Assembly (NCBI GenBank): GCA_903837025.1
Contig: CAILTC010000314.1
Location: forward strand, 1-22,466
DNA: 22,466 nucleotides
Reading direction: 5' to 3'
Origin: an uncultured Bacteroidota bacterium
GTDB taxonomy: Bacteria; Bacteroidota; Bacteroidia; Flavobacteriales; Flavobacteriaceae
The notes beneath the pieces were generated by a model, which ran no database searches, was not told the origin of the DNA, and saw only the letters and a program-made list of their open reading frames with translations. The position numbers and the translations under genes were made by a program. Shown here one piece after another: positions 15,881-22,466 of the stretch. Numbering within the stretch: position 1 is the stretch's first letter; every line of letters starts with the position of its first letter.

Positions 15881-15948
15881 GTGATTTCTACGATGTAGAA
15901 ATCACATTGGTTGCTCCTGTTGCGAGAATTCTTCATGGTCGAAATAAC
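15881..15948. repeat. Palindrome with 11-bp arms, possibly a degraded interspersed repeat
   Basis: GTGATTTCTAC (15881-15891) and GTAGAAATCAC (15895-15905) are perfect inverted copies with a 3-base GAT loop. The following bases to 15948, ending in GGTCGAAATAAC, resemble the other end of repeats of the type GAGATTTCT...GTCGAAATGAC that are common between genes in Flavobacteriales. It lies between divergent trpS and plsC. An operator is the alternative. The repeat-family resemblance is from memory. Confidence 0.55.
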
Positions 15949-15999
15949 CTTATTTATGAATTAGGATAAAATAAAAGTCAACCTTTGCAGTTAAAAAAG

Positions 16000-16007
16000 T
16001 AAATTTG
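16000..16007 (+). promoter_or_regulatory. Putative -7 box of the acyltransferase gene, 5 bases before the ATG
   Basis: TAAATTTG fits TAnnTTTG and is followed by ACGCT and the ATG at 16013, which would make the transcript leaderless. A TTTG at 15984-15987 is only 12 bases upstream, too close for a normal -33 element, so the promoter is uncertain. Confidence 0.4.
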
Positions 16008-16012
16008 ACGCT

Positions 16013-16759
16013 ATGAGAGGAATAAAAATTATTTTTTGGTTGATTTGGCGCTTATGGTTTTACATTGTAATGGCCATCCCCATCCTTATTATGTTTCCTT
16101 TTTTGGTAGCTTCCATTTTGACGGAAAGCGGTTATCCTTACTTTTTTAAAATGGCACGAATTTGGTCGAAAGTGATTCTGATCGGAATGGGATTTTATTA
16201 TAAAATCGAGAGAGAGCAAGCGCTAGATCCCAACCAAAACTATATGATTGTCGCCAACCATACTTCGATGATCGACATCATGTTAATGCTTGTAACCGTA
16301 AAAAAACCATTTGTTTTTGTGGGTAAAAAAGAATTATCTAAGATTCCATTGTTCGGATTTTTCTATAAACGAACCTGTATTTTGGTCGATCGAACAAGTT
16401 CCAGAAGCAAGCATGGCGTTTTCGAAAGAGCGCAAAAAAGAATCAATCAAGGACTTAGTATTTGTATTTTTCCAGAAGGCGGTGTTCCCGATGATGAATC
16501 TGTGGTTTTAGATTCCTTTAAAGATGGTGCTTTCCGACTCGCAATCGATCATCAATTGACAATTGTTCCCATTACTTTTGCTGATAATAAAAAACGTTTT
16601 TCCTATACTTTTTTTAGCGGAAGTCCAGGGATTTTAAGGGTTCAAATTCATTCTTTTGTTGGGACTAATGGAAAAACATTGGCAGATAAAAACATTCTAA
16701 AAGAACAAGTTCGGAATACAATTCACGAACAATTGTTGGAATTTGAGGACAAAAATTAA
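16013..16759 (+). CDS. 1-acyl-sn-glycerol-3-phosphate acyltransferase, PlsC family
   Basis: A 248-residue membrane-associated acyltransferase that, in this family, transfers a fatty acyl chain to lysophosphatidic acid to make phosphatidic acid for phospholipids. One or two N-terminal hydrophobic segments (about 6-36) anchor it. The catalytic HX4D motif is NHTSMID with His83 and Asp88. Motif II is in the KKELSKIPLFGFFYKRTCILVDR region (105-127), and motif III is FPEGG (153-157). Later residues (VPITFADN) form the last acyltransferase block. Length fits PlsC. It could instead act on another lysolipid or an ornithine-lipid precursor, so plsC is not assigned firmly. It is convergent with a small lipoprotein gene with only one base between the stop codons. 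Confidence 0.9.
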   Translation: MRGIKIIFWLIWRLWFYIVMAIPILIMFPFLVASILTESGYPYFFKMARIWSKVILIGMGFYYKIEREQALDPNQNYMIVANHTSMIDIMLMLVTVKKPFVFVGKKELSKIPLFGFFYKRTCILVDRTSSRSKHGVFERAQKRINQGLSICIFPEGGVPDDESVVLDSFKDGAFRLAIDHQLTIVPITFADNKKRFSYTFFSGSPGILRVQIHSFVGTNGKTLADKNILKEQVRNTIHEQLLEFEDKN

Positions 16760-16760
16760 T

Positions 16761-17168
16761 CTATTTTTTAATATACTCTCTAGATCCAGAACCAATTAGA
16801 CCAATTATTCCCTTGCTAAATATTAATTTTTTACTATTTTCTACTATTGTATAATAATCAATTGAATCAGTTACTCTTGTGTTTGAATATAAAATTCCTG
16901 AGACATTTTTTCCTTCAAGGTTTTTAGCTACAATTTTTTTATAAGTCCCTGAATTAGCTATTTTATTATTTATTGTTACAGAATACGTTCCATCTGTATT
17001 AAAATTAAGTGTTTCTTGTAAGCCTGTTGTTTGAGGGGTTATACTAAATGGTGGTGCATCTAAATTTTGAATAGTCCAATCCCATTTCCCAACAACTGAT
17101 GTGTTTAATTCACTATTATTGTCACAAGAAAGGAAAATAAAACAAAGTAAAAGAAATATATTTTTCAT
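16761..17168 (-). CDS. Small lipoprotein, lipocalin-like
   Basis: A 135-residue exported protein. Residues 1-15 form a lipoprotein signal with lipobox FLSC and Cys15. The mature part begins VVGKWDWT, the strand opening seen in lipocalin-like DUFs of Bacteroidota, and continues with alternating beta strands (ETLNFNTDGTYSVTINNKI, SGTYKKI, DSIDYYTIVENSKKLIFSK). The ligand and role are unknown. It probably sits in the periplasm or on the outer membrane. It is AT-rich like its surroundings, lies downstream of recA behind a terminator, and ends one base from the acyltransferase stop with no room for a separate terminator. An accessory gene of narrow distribution would not be surprising. Confidence 0.75.
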   Translation of the reverse strand: MKNIFLLLCFIFLSCDNNSELNTSVVGKWDWTIQNLDAPPFSITPQTTGLQETLNFNTDGTYSVTINNKIANSGTYKKIVAKNLEGKNVSGILYSNTRVTDSIDYYTIVENSKKLIFSKGIIGLIGSGSREYIKK

Positions 17169-17289
17169 AATAAAGTTAAGTTTTAAAATTTAAAGGCTAA
17201 ATTTAAACTAAATTCTATCAAAAACAATTATTTATAGAAAATGTTTAATAATTTCTATTCATTTTCAAATAGTTGAATTAAAAAGGACT

Positions 17290-17317
17290 AAAAAAAAAGC
17301 CTCACATTTGCGAGACT
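17290..17317 (-). terminator. Rho-independent terminator of recA
   Basis: On the minus strand an 8-bp stem with two G-T pairs (AGTCTCGC with GTGAGGCT) and an AAAT loop is followed by a run of eight or more Ts. It begins 12 bases after the recA stop codon. Confidence 0.8.
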
Positions 17318-17328
17318 CTTTTCAAATT

Positions 17329-18357
17329 TTATGCATTTTTTTCTTTTATCAAAGCCTTAATTTTAGCTTCTAATTCATCCGCTAATTCCGGATTGTCTTT
17401 GATTAATCCTTTTACAGCATCACGACCTTGACCTAATTTGGTTTCGCCATAACTAAACCAAGAACCCGCCTTTTTTATGATTTCAAATTCAACAGCCAAA
17501 TCTAAGATTTCACCTGTTTTCGAAATTCCTTCACCATACATAATGTCAAATTCAGCTACTTTAAATGGTGGCGCCACTTTGTTTTTTACGACTTTAACTT
17601 TGGTTCTGTTTCCAAGAACGTTATCGCCATCTTTTATTTGTGTAGAACGACGAATATCCAAACGAACAGATGCGTAAAACTTCAACGCATTTCCGCCCGT
17701 AGTAGTTTCTGGATTTCCGAACATTACACCAATTTTTTCTCTCAACTGGTTGATGAAGAAAACCGTACAATTGGTTTTGCTAATCGTTCCTGTCAATTTT
17801 CTCAAGGCTTGAGACATCAAACGAGCATGTAATCCCATTTTAGAATCACCCATTTCGCCTTCGATTTCACTTTTTGGTGTCAAAGCAGCAACCGAGTCAA
17901 TTACAACAATATCAATGGCACCAGAACGAATTAAATTCTCGGCAATTTCCAATGCTTGTTCCCCGTTGTCTGGTTGAGATATGATTAAGTTTTCGATATC
18001 AACGCCCAATTTTTCGGCATAATTTCTATCAAAAGCGTGTTCTGCATCTATAAAAGCAGCGATTCCACCGGCTTTTTGAGCTTCGGCAATAGCGTGCAAT
18101 GTCAAAGTTGTTTTTCCTGAAGATTCCGGACCGTATATTTCGATAACTCTTCCTCTTGGATAACCTCCAACTCCTAAAGCTAAATCAATTCCCAAAGATC
18201 CAGAAGAAATAGTTTCTACTTCTACAATGGCTTTGTCTCCCATTTTCATAACCGTACCTTTTCCGTAGGTTTTATCCAGTTTGTCAAGTGTAAGCTGTAG
18301 CGCTTTTAATTTGGCTTCTTTTTCTGAACTCATCGTGTCTTTTACCTTTTCTTTCAT
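17329..18357 (-). CDS. recA: Recombinase RecA
   Basis: A 342-residue ATP-dependent strand-exchange protein and SOS co-protease. Walker A is GPESSGKT (76-83), followed by [10 protein letters not shown] (101-110). Walker B is [12 protein letters not shown] (148-159). Loop L1 has [23 protein letters not shown], and loop L2 follows [30 protein letters not shown]. The tail is Lys-rich ([15 protein letters not shown]). Two ATG starts are possible: 18355-18357, directly after AAAAAGAG, or eight codons later at MSSEKEAKL, which I recall as the usual Flavobacterium N-terminus. I give the longer form but cannot decide. A weak -7-like TATTTTTA lies upstream. No LexA box was recognised. It is followed by its own terminator. 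Confidence 0.98.
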   Translation of the reverse strand: MKEKVKDTMSSEKEAKLKALQLTLDKLDKTYGKGTVMKMGDKAIVEVETISSGSLGIDLALGVGGYPRGRVIEIYGPESSGKTTLTLHAIAEAQKAGGIAAFIDAEHAFDRNYAEKLGVDIENLIISQPDNGEQALEIAENLIRSGAIDIVVIDSVAALTPKSEIEGEMGDSKMGLHARLMSQALRKLTGTISKTNCTVFFINQLREKIGVMFGNPETTTGGNALKFYASVRLDIRRSTQIKDGDNVLGNRTKVKVVKNKVAPPFKVAEFDIMYGEGISKTGEILDLAVEFEIIKKAGSWFSYGETKLGQGRDAVKGLIKDNPELADELEAKIKALIKEKNA

Positions 18358-18466
18358 CTCTTTTTAATCTTATTTTTTGTAAAAATACTTCTTTTTTTGG
18401 AAGTTGCAATAGGAATGTTTTGTGTTGATTTAAATGAAGATTCATGAAAAACCCATCAAATAGTCT

Positions 18467-19102
18467 TTATTCATAAGTTTCTATTTTCTTTTGTTTTAAT
18501 AACGTTCTTAAAACACTATGTAAAACATTTGTATTCCAATCTTCTTTATAACTATAACCTCTATTTATGTCTGAAGGATTGTCTATTGAATAAATCGAAA
18601 AATAGGAATAATAAGCTTTTGTTCTAATTTTATCCCAAGGAATCATAACCTTTTTTTGATTAAAAATACCGCTAATATTTAATTCAATATTATCTTTTTT
18701 AAATAAAACATCTCCGATTGAAAACTCTTCGTTGTTATTATGTTTGTTGATAAAATTGTCAATGATATCTTCAAAATAATAATTCCATAATTCAGTTAAA
18801 ATTTCACAATAAAGCTTGTGAAAAGCATTCTTTTTCCTGCCCAAATAGGACTTGAAACTAATTTTTATAATCTTATTATCTTTGTTACGAACAAATATTT
18901 GATATTCTCTACCATAAGTGAGTTCAAAGCGAATCCAACGAATACCAAACCGATAATCTGTTATTTCGTCTTTATCAAAAATGGTAAACAAATTATTTCC
19001 AAAATCCTTATCTTCGAATTTGAAGTTTTTCTCATTGAATATTAATCGCCTTTGTTTGCCATCACTAAAGCTTCTTTTGAAAACAAATTCTTTTTTTTCC
19101 AT
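18467..19102 (-). CDS. Uncharacterised 211-residue soluble protein
   Basis: I do not recognise the family. The ATG at 19100-19102 gives MEKKEFVFKRSFSDGKQ and is preferred. A reading from a TTG at 19124-19126 would overlap the thioesterase stop. There is no signal peptide or membrane helix. The N-terminal 90 residues alternate strands and charged turns (RRLIFNEKNFKFEDKDFG, ITDYRFGIRWIRFELTYGREYQIFV), resembling a PH-like or similar beta fold. The middle is helical and aromatic-rich (FHKLYCEILTELWNYYFEDIIDNFINKH). A second strand-rich part follows (IELNISGIFNQKKVMIPWDKI). It starts 16 bases after the thioesterase stop, so the two are probably cotranscribed. It looks AT-richer than recA by eye, consistent with an accessory gene. 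Confidence 0.65.
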   Translation of the reverse strand: MEKKEFVFKRSFSDGKQRRLIFNEKNFKFEDKDFGNNLFTIFDKDEITDYRFGIRWIRFELTYGREYQIFVRNKDNKIIKISFKSYLGRKKNAFHKLYCEILTELWNYYFEDIIDNFINKHNNNEEFSIGDVLFKKDNIELNISGIFNQKKVMIPWDKIRTKAYYSYFSIYSIDNPSDINRGYSYKEDWNTNVLHSVLRTLLKQKKIETYE

Positions 19103-19118
19103 TATATTATTTAATTTT

Positions 19119-19628
19119 TCACACAAACAACGCCTTCAATTCTGTAGCTTCTTCGGGCTTCATTTTTCCAGCCAATAGCAAACTCAATTGTTTACGTCTT
19201 AGCGCATCTTCATAACGATGAATTTCGAGTTTGGTTTCGGGAATTATTTCGGGAACTTCAACTGGTTTCCCGTTTTCAGCAACGGCAACGAACGTATAAA
19301 TAGCTTCGTTAGATTTGATTCTTTCACCAGATTCTCGGTCTTCGATCCAAACATCAAGGTATATTTCCATTGACGTTTTGAAGGCTCTTGAAACTTTTGC
19401 TTCAATAACAACAACACTTCCCAGCGGAATAGCTTTATTAAATGCCACATGATTTACCGATACCGTTACGGCAATTCTTCGGGAATGTCTCCCTGCCGAA
19501 ATACTGGCCGCACGATCCATTCGTGCTAATAATTCGCCACCAAAAAGATTATTCAAAGCGTTGGTTTCGCTTGGTAAAACCAAATCGGTTAAAATAGTCA
19601 AAGATTCAGAAGGATGTTTTGAAGTCAT
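19119..19628 (-). CDS. Acyl-CoA thioesterase, hotdog fold (YciA/BACH type)
   Basis: A 169-residue cytoplasmic enzyme that hydrolyses acyl-CoA to free fatty acid and CoA. The hotdog active-site segment NALNNLFGGELLARMD (23-38) fits the family pattern N-x6-G-G-x6-D with catalytic Asn23 and Asp38. It is followed by the long central helix (RAASISAGRHS) and strands VTVSVNHVAFNKAIPLGSVVVIEAKV. Length matches single-domain hexameric thioesterases. The substrate chain length cannot be told. The upstream gap contains a repeat cluster (19641-19802). Downstream, the unknown 211-residue gene follows closely. The call is secure at family level. Confidence 0.9.
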   Translation of the reverse strand: MTSKHPSESLTILTDLVLPSETNALNNLFGGELLARMDRAASISAGRHSRRIAVTVSVNHVAFNKAIPLGSVVVIEAKVSRAFKTSMEIYLDVWIEDRESGERIKSNEAIYTFVAVAENGKPVEVPEIIPETKLEIHRYEDALRRKQLSLLLAGKMKPEEATELKALFV

Positions 19629-19640
19629 TTTTATTAATTT

Positions 19641-19802
19641 TTAACCATTTAAGGTCATTTAATTTATTGAAAAACTAATATTTTTTTAACCATTTAAGGC
19701 ATTTAAGGACATAAAAGTTATTGAATTACAAATAGAATTTTGTTCAGATTTAAAAACTTTGCCATCCAACCTTGAATGACCTTAAATGCCTTACATGGTA
19801 AA
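19641..19802. repeat. Intergenic repeat cluster with the core AACCATTTAAGG
   Basis: Three related units are visible: TTAACCATTTAAGGTCATTT starting at 19641 (unit to 19662), a longer unit at 19686-19712 (AACCATTTAAGGCATTTAAG inside) and an inverted copy at 19776-19802 (ACCTTAAATGCCTTACATGG inside). The second and third form an imperfect inverted repeat of about 27 bases over a 63-base spacer. They fill most of the gap between the DoxX-like and thioesterase genes. They look like interspersed palindromic repeats; no ORF or RNA gene was recognised here. Confidence 0.75.
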
Positions 19803-19823
19803 TTTTTAAAATACAAATAGTCT

Positions 19824-20207
19824 CTAATTCAACCAATAAACCGCCAAAACTGCCGGAATAAAATAAATGACAATGGTTCTGGCACCATCATAATCTTTGG
19901 CTAAACGTTGTCCAAAAAGCAACATTAATAAAGTGATACAAGAAAAAATTGACCCATATAATCCGAAGGTTCTTCCGTTGTTTACCAATAATTGAATACC
20001 GCCAACAATACACAATACACCCGAAATTAATTCTAAAATCAGGATATTTAGCAAGGCCAAATGAACCAGATTTTTGAGTTGTGTTTTGGCAAAATGCTCT
20101 TTTAACCAACTGAGGTTGTCTTTCCAATAAAACAATTTATCATAACCGGATTGTATAAAGGTGATGGCCAAAAAAACCAAAAGTAAAATAGGTGCGGCAT
20201 TGTTCAT
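19824..20207 (-). CDS. DoxX-like integral membrane protein
   Basis: A 127-residue protein with four predicted membrane helices (about 5-22, 46-70, 75-98 and 106-125). The short cytosolic or periplasmic link after helix 1 contains SGYDKLFYWKDNLSWLKEHF, a segment characteristic of DoxX/DoxD-type families (a G-x-x-K-x-x-x-F pattern after helix 1). DoxX proteins are a broad group of small membrane proteins linked in some bacteria to quinone redox or oxidative stress; the role here is unknown. It starts four bases after the holB stop, so the two genes form an operon despite unrelated functions. No terminator hairpin with a T-run was seen after it; repeats follow. Confidence 0.8.
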   Translation of the reverse strand: MNNAAPILLLVFLAITFIQSGYDKLFYWKDNLSWLKEHFAKTQLKNLVHLALLNILILELISGVLCIVGGIQLLVNNGRTFGLYGSIFSCITLLMLLFGQRLAKDYDGARTIVIYFIPAVLAVYWLN

Positions 20208-20211
20208 AAGC

Positions 20212-21360
20212 TTATTTTTTATGGATTAAACGAGTTAGTTTTATAGATAAATCGGTCAGGATTATTTTGGCATTTCCGTTGCGTTCTATATGATAAATGG
20301 CATCGGATAATTCCTGAAATATTTCATGTATGTTGTTGCCGTTTACAAAAGGCGCAAATTTTGCAATAGAAAATTTTTCGACAGTCGGTTCTAAGTAAAC
20401 CAGACTTGGGGCTTCATAATTATGCAACAATGCCTGACGAAAAAGATCAATACAAAACTGCAAGAATTTCTTTTGCGTTTCTCTCCCCAAAGCAGCAATT
20501 TGTTCGCTCCATTGAATTAAATCAGCAATAACTGCGGGATTTCCTTTGGCTTTAAAAGCCGCACGAACCCAAATTACAAACCATTGTTCGAACGGAAATT
20601 CGTCCTTATCCTCTTTTAATAAATGCAAGGCTTTATTGTAATTTCCTTGTGCTTGATGCGCAATTTTTGCTGCTATTTTGGGTTCTATATTTTCTCGTGA
20701 AACCAAAGCTTCGGTAATTACATGTTCGCTTAATCCGTTGAAATGCAATACTTGGCAACGGGAACGAATCGTTTGAATGATGTCTTCTTCGTTTTCCGAA
20801 ATTAAAATAAAAACCGTTTTTTCAGGTGGTTCTTCCAGTAATTTTAGCAATTTATTCGAAGCGGCGATGTTTAATTTGTCCGCCATCCAAACGATCATAA
20901 TTTTATAACCGCCTTCGTATGATTTTAATGCCAAAGTTTTTAAAACTTCTCCAGCATCATCAACACGAATTTCGCCTTGTTTGTTTTGAACCCCCAAAAC
21001 CGAATACCAATCGAACAGTCCCCCGTAAGGATTTTGGGCAATAAATAATCGCCAATCGGCAATAAAATCAATACTTTTAGGTTTTTTATCTACCTTTTCG
21101 GTGGTTACCGTTGGATATACAAAATGCAAATCTGGATGCGAAATTTTTTGAAATTTAAGATTACAGCTTTCATTGGCGCCGGAATTTTCTCCGTTTTGAT
21201 TGCTGCACAAAATGTATTGCGCATATGCAATTGCCATGGGCAAAGTTCCACTTCCTTCGGGACCAATAAATAATTGTGCGTGAGGAATTCTGCCTAAATC
21301 GGCACTTCGTGTCAAATGATTTTTGATGTAATCTTGTCCTAAAATTTCTGAAAACTGCAT
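20212..21360 (-). CDS. holB: DNA polymerase III subunit delta prime
   Basis: A 382-residue clamp-loader subunit of the AAA+ fold from ATG 21358-21360 (MQFSEILGQDYIKNHL). A longer TTG reading from 21378 overlaps the promoter box and is rejected. Features: GQDYIKNHL...GRIPHAQLFIGPEGSGTLPMAIAYAQYIL, where the Walker A Lys is replaced by Thr, consistent with a non-ATP-binding delta prime. There is a reduced Cys motif (ILCSNQ..NESCN). Walker B-like YKIMIVWMADKLNIAASNKLLKLLEEPPEKTVFILIS, with an SRC arginine-finger motif (IRSRCQVLHF). The C-terminal half is the helical collar domain. It sits head-to-head with pgk, has a -7 box four bases from its start and runs into the DoxX-like gene. Confidence 0.92.
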   Translation of the reverse strand: MQFSEILGQDYIKNHLTRSADLGRIPHAQLFIGPEGSGTLPMAIAYAQYILCSNQNGENSGANESCNLKFQKISHPDLHFVYPTVTTEKVDKKPKSIDFIADWRLFIAQNPYGGLFDWYSVLGVQNKQGEIRVDDAGEVLKTLALKSYEGGYKIMIVWMADKLNIAASNKLLKLLEEPPEKTVFILISENEEDIIQTIRSRCQVLHFNGLSEHVITEALVSRENIEPKIAAKIAHQAQGNYNKALHLLKEDKDEFPFEQWFVIWVRAAFKAKGNPAVIADLIQWSEQIAALGRETQKKFLQFCIDLFRQALLHNYEAPSLVYLEPTVEKFSIAKFAPFVNGNNIHEIFQELSDAIYHIERNGNAKIILTDLSIKLTRLIHKK

Positions 21361-21364
21361 AAGG

Positions 21365-21372
21365 CAAATATA
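21365..21372 (-). promoter_or_regulatory. Putative -7 box of holB, 4 bases before the ATG
   Basis: On the minus strand TATATTTG fits TAnnTTTG exactly and is followed by CCTT and the ATG at 21358-21360. The transcript would be leaderless. A TTTCG about 19 bases upstream is only a partial -33 match. Confidence 0.5.
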
Positions 21373-21564
21373 GATCAAAATGTACTATTTTCGAAATTTA
21401 GCGGGCAAAGTTTATCCAATGTAATTTTAGAAATTATTCCTAAAACATCTTTTTTCGAAGGTTAAAAAACCAAAAAACGGATTTATTTATTAATTTACAA
21501 CGTTTTCGTTATCAGAAGCCAACTTTTTTTGAGGATTTTCAATTTATAGCTAATCTAAAAGTTC

Positions 21565-21572
21565 TATATTTG
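21565..21572 (+). promoter_or_regulatory. Putative -7 box of pgk
   Basis: TATATTTG fits TAnnTTTG and lies 31 bases before the ATG at 21604. A partial -33 element (TTTA, 21543-21546) sits 18 bases upstream. The rest of the 243-base holB-pgk gap shows nothing else I can name. Confidence 0.5.
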
Positions 21573-21603
21573 CTTTTCTATCAAAAAAATAAAAACACTT
21601 CTT

Positions 21604-22466
21604 ATGAAAACTATAAACGATTTCGATTTCAAAAACAAAAAAGCCATAATCCGCGTTGATTTTAATGTGCCTTTAGACGAAAATTTTAATGTAACGGATG
21701 CTACTCGAATTGATGCTGCAAAACCTACAATCGACAAAATTCTTGCCGATGGTGGAAGCGTAATTTTGATGTCGCATTTAGGTCGCCCAAAAGGTGTTGA
21801 AGAAAAATATTCATTGAAACATATTATCAATAAAGTTTCTGAAATTCTTGGAGTCCCTGTTCAATTTGCTTCAAATTGTGTAGGTGAAGAAGCTAAAAAT
21901 GCTTCCGAAAATCTACAACCAGGGAGTGTTTTATTATTAGAAAATTTACGTTTTCACGCAGAAGAAGAAGCTGGAGATGTTGCTTTCGCAAAAGAATTGG
22001 CTTCACTTGGCGATATTTATGTAAACGACGCTTTTGGTACAGCACACAGAGCACATGCTTCAACAACTATAATCGCGCAGTTTTTTCCAAATGAAAAATG
22101 TTTTGGATTATTATTGGCAAAAGAAATCGAGAGCTTGAACAAAGTTTTAAAAGATTCTAAAAAACCAGTTACTGCAGTTCTTGGAGGTTCAAAAGTTTCT
22201 TCGAAAATTACAGTTATCGAAAATATTTTAGACAAAGTAGATCACATGATCATTGGTGGCGGAATGACTTTTACTTTCGTGAAAGCGTTGGGCGGAAAAG
22301 TAGGTAATTCTATTTGTGAAGATGACAAACAAGAATTGGCTTTGGAAATATTAAGATTGGCGAAAGAAAAAGGAGTTCAAATTCATATTCCAGTTGATGT
22401 TGTTGCTGCGGATGATTTTTCGAATACTGCCAACAAACAAATTGTTGATGTAAGAGAAATTCCTGA
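21604..22466 (+). CDS. pgk: Phosphoglycerate kinase, 5' part, cut by the window end
   Basis: Glycolytic enzyme that transfers the acyl phosphate of 1,3-bisphosphoglycerate to ADP. The frame is open from ATG 21604 to the window edge (287 complete codons) with no stop; full-length PGK is about 395 residues. N-domain substrate-binding motifs: RVDFNVP (17-23), HLGRPKG (58-64), LLLENLRFH (110-118) and [13 protein letters not shown] (141-153). The hinge and start of the nucleotide-binding C-domain follow, with [12 protein letters not shown] (191-202) and [11 protein letters not shown] (215-225). A GPxG-type C-terminal motif would lie beyond the edge. It has its own promoter and is divergent from holB. 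Confidence 0.97.
   Translation, partial: MKTINDFDFKNKKAIIRVDFNVPLDENFNVTDATRIDAAKPTIDKILADGGSVILMSHLGRPKGVEEKYSLKHIINKVSEILGVPVQFASNCVGEEAKNASENLQPGSVLLLENLRFHAEEEAGDVAFAKELASLGDIYVNDAFGTAHRAHASTTIIAQFFPNEKCFGLLLAKEIESLNKVLKDSKKPVTAVLGGSKVSSKITVIENILDKVDHMIIGGGMTFTFVKALGGKVGNSICEDDKQELALEILRLAKEKGVQIHIPVDVVAADDFSNTANKQIVDVREIP

Noticed and set aside
19100-19126. Longer unknown protein starting at TTG and overlapping the thioesterase stop
   Set aside because: The ATG at 19100-19102 is a stronger start and removes the overlap.
20212-21360. Missing Walker A lysine in HolB as a sign of a broken gene
   Set aside because: Delta prime subunits commonly do not bind ATP, and the rest of the protein is intact.
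21358-21378. Longer HolB starting at TTG (MIYICLM...)
   Set aside because: The extra codons overlap the -7 box TATATTTG; MQFSEILGQ is the expected start.
21564-22235. Minus-strand ORFs overlapping pgk
   Set aside because: pgk on the plus strand has all family motifs; the antisense frames are shadows.

Overview
The window looks like chromosomal DNA of a Flavobacterium-type bacterium (Bacteroidota, Flavobacteriaceae). It is AT-rich. Shine-Dalgarno sequences are weak or A-rich. Several genes are preceded by the Bacteroidota -7 promoter box TAnnTTTG. The proteins are of types typical of this group: a DUF4175 membrane protein next to ybeY and mnmG, a lipoprotein form of OmpH/Skp, a membrane SPOR protein with HU-like N-terminal domains, and a Pif1-type helicase with a C-terminal helix-turn-helix region. 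No phage, insertion sequence, CRISPR array, tRNA or rRNA gene was found.

Layout. 1-770: an exported outer-membrane beta-barrel protein, convergent with gltX. 771-2282 (minus): glutamyl-tRNA synthetase, with an in-frame stop 18 codons before what appears to be its ancestral end. 2435-8267 (plus): a DUF4175 coiled-coil membrane protein, ybeY (rRNA maturation) overlapping it by four bases, and mnmG (tRNA wobble-uridine modification). 8403-12421 (plus): a SAM methyltransferase, an OmpH-like lipoprotein and a Pif1-like helicase. 12479-14617: a divergent pair, an HU/SPOR membrane protein (minus) and dprA (plus). 14817-16759: a divergent pair, trpS (minus) and a PlsC-type acyltransferase (plus). 16761-21360 (all minus): a small lipoprotein, recA, an unrecognised protein, an acyl-CoA thioesterase, a DoxX-like membrane protein and holB (DNA polymerase III delta prime). 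21604-end (plus): the first two thirds of pgk.

Most of this is core housekeeping: translation (gltX, trpS, ybeY, mnmG), DNA replication, recombination and uptake processing (holB, recA, dprA, helicase), envelope biogenesis (OmpH, SPOR protein, PlsC) and glycolysis (pgk). The most striking non-coding signal is a cluster of four copies of the ParB-binding centromere sequence parS around mnmG (6149-6164, 6236-6251, 6317-6332, 8335-8350). One of them is embedded in the last codons of ybeY. This suggests the region is a ParB loading zone near the chromosome origin, although parA, parB and oriC are not in the window.

Other observations worth checking are the gltX nonsense codon, several probably interspersed intergenic repeats (14637-14772, 15881-15948, 19641-19802), and three genes whose -7 box lies only 4-5 bases before the start codon, suggesting leaderless mRNAs. 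I see no clear new multi-gene defence or biosynthetic system here.
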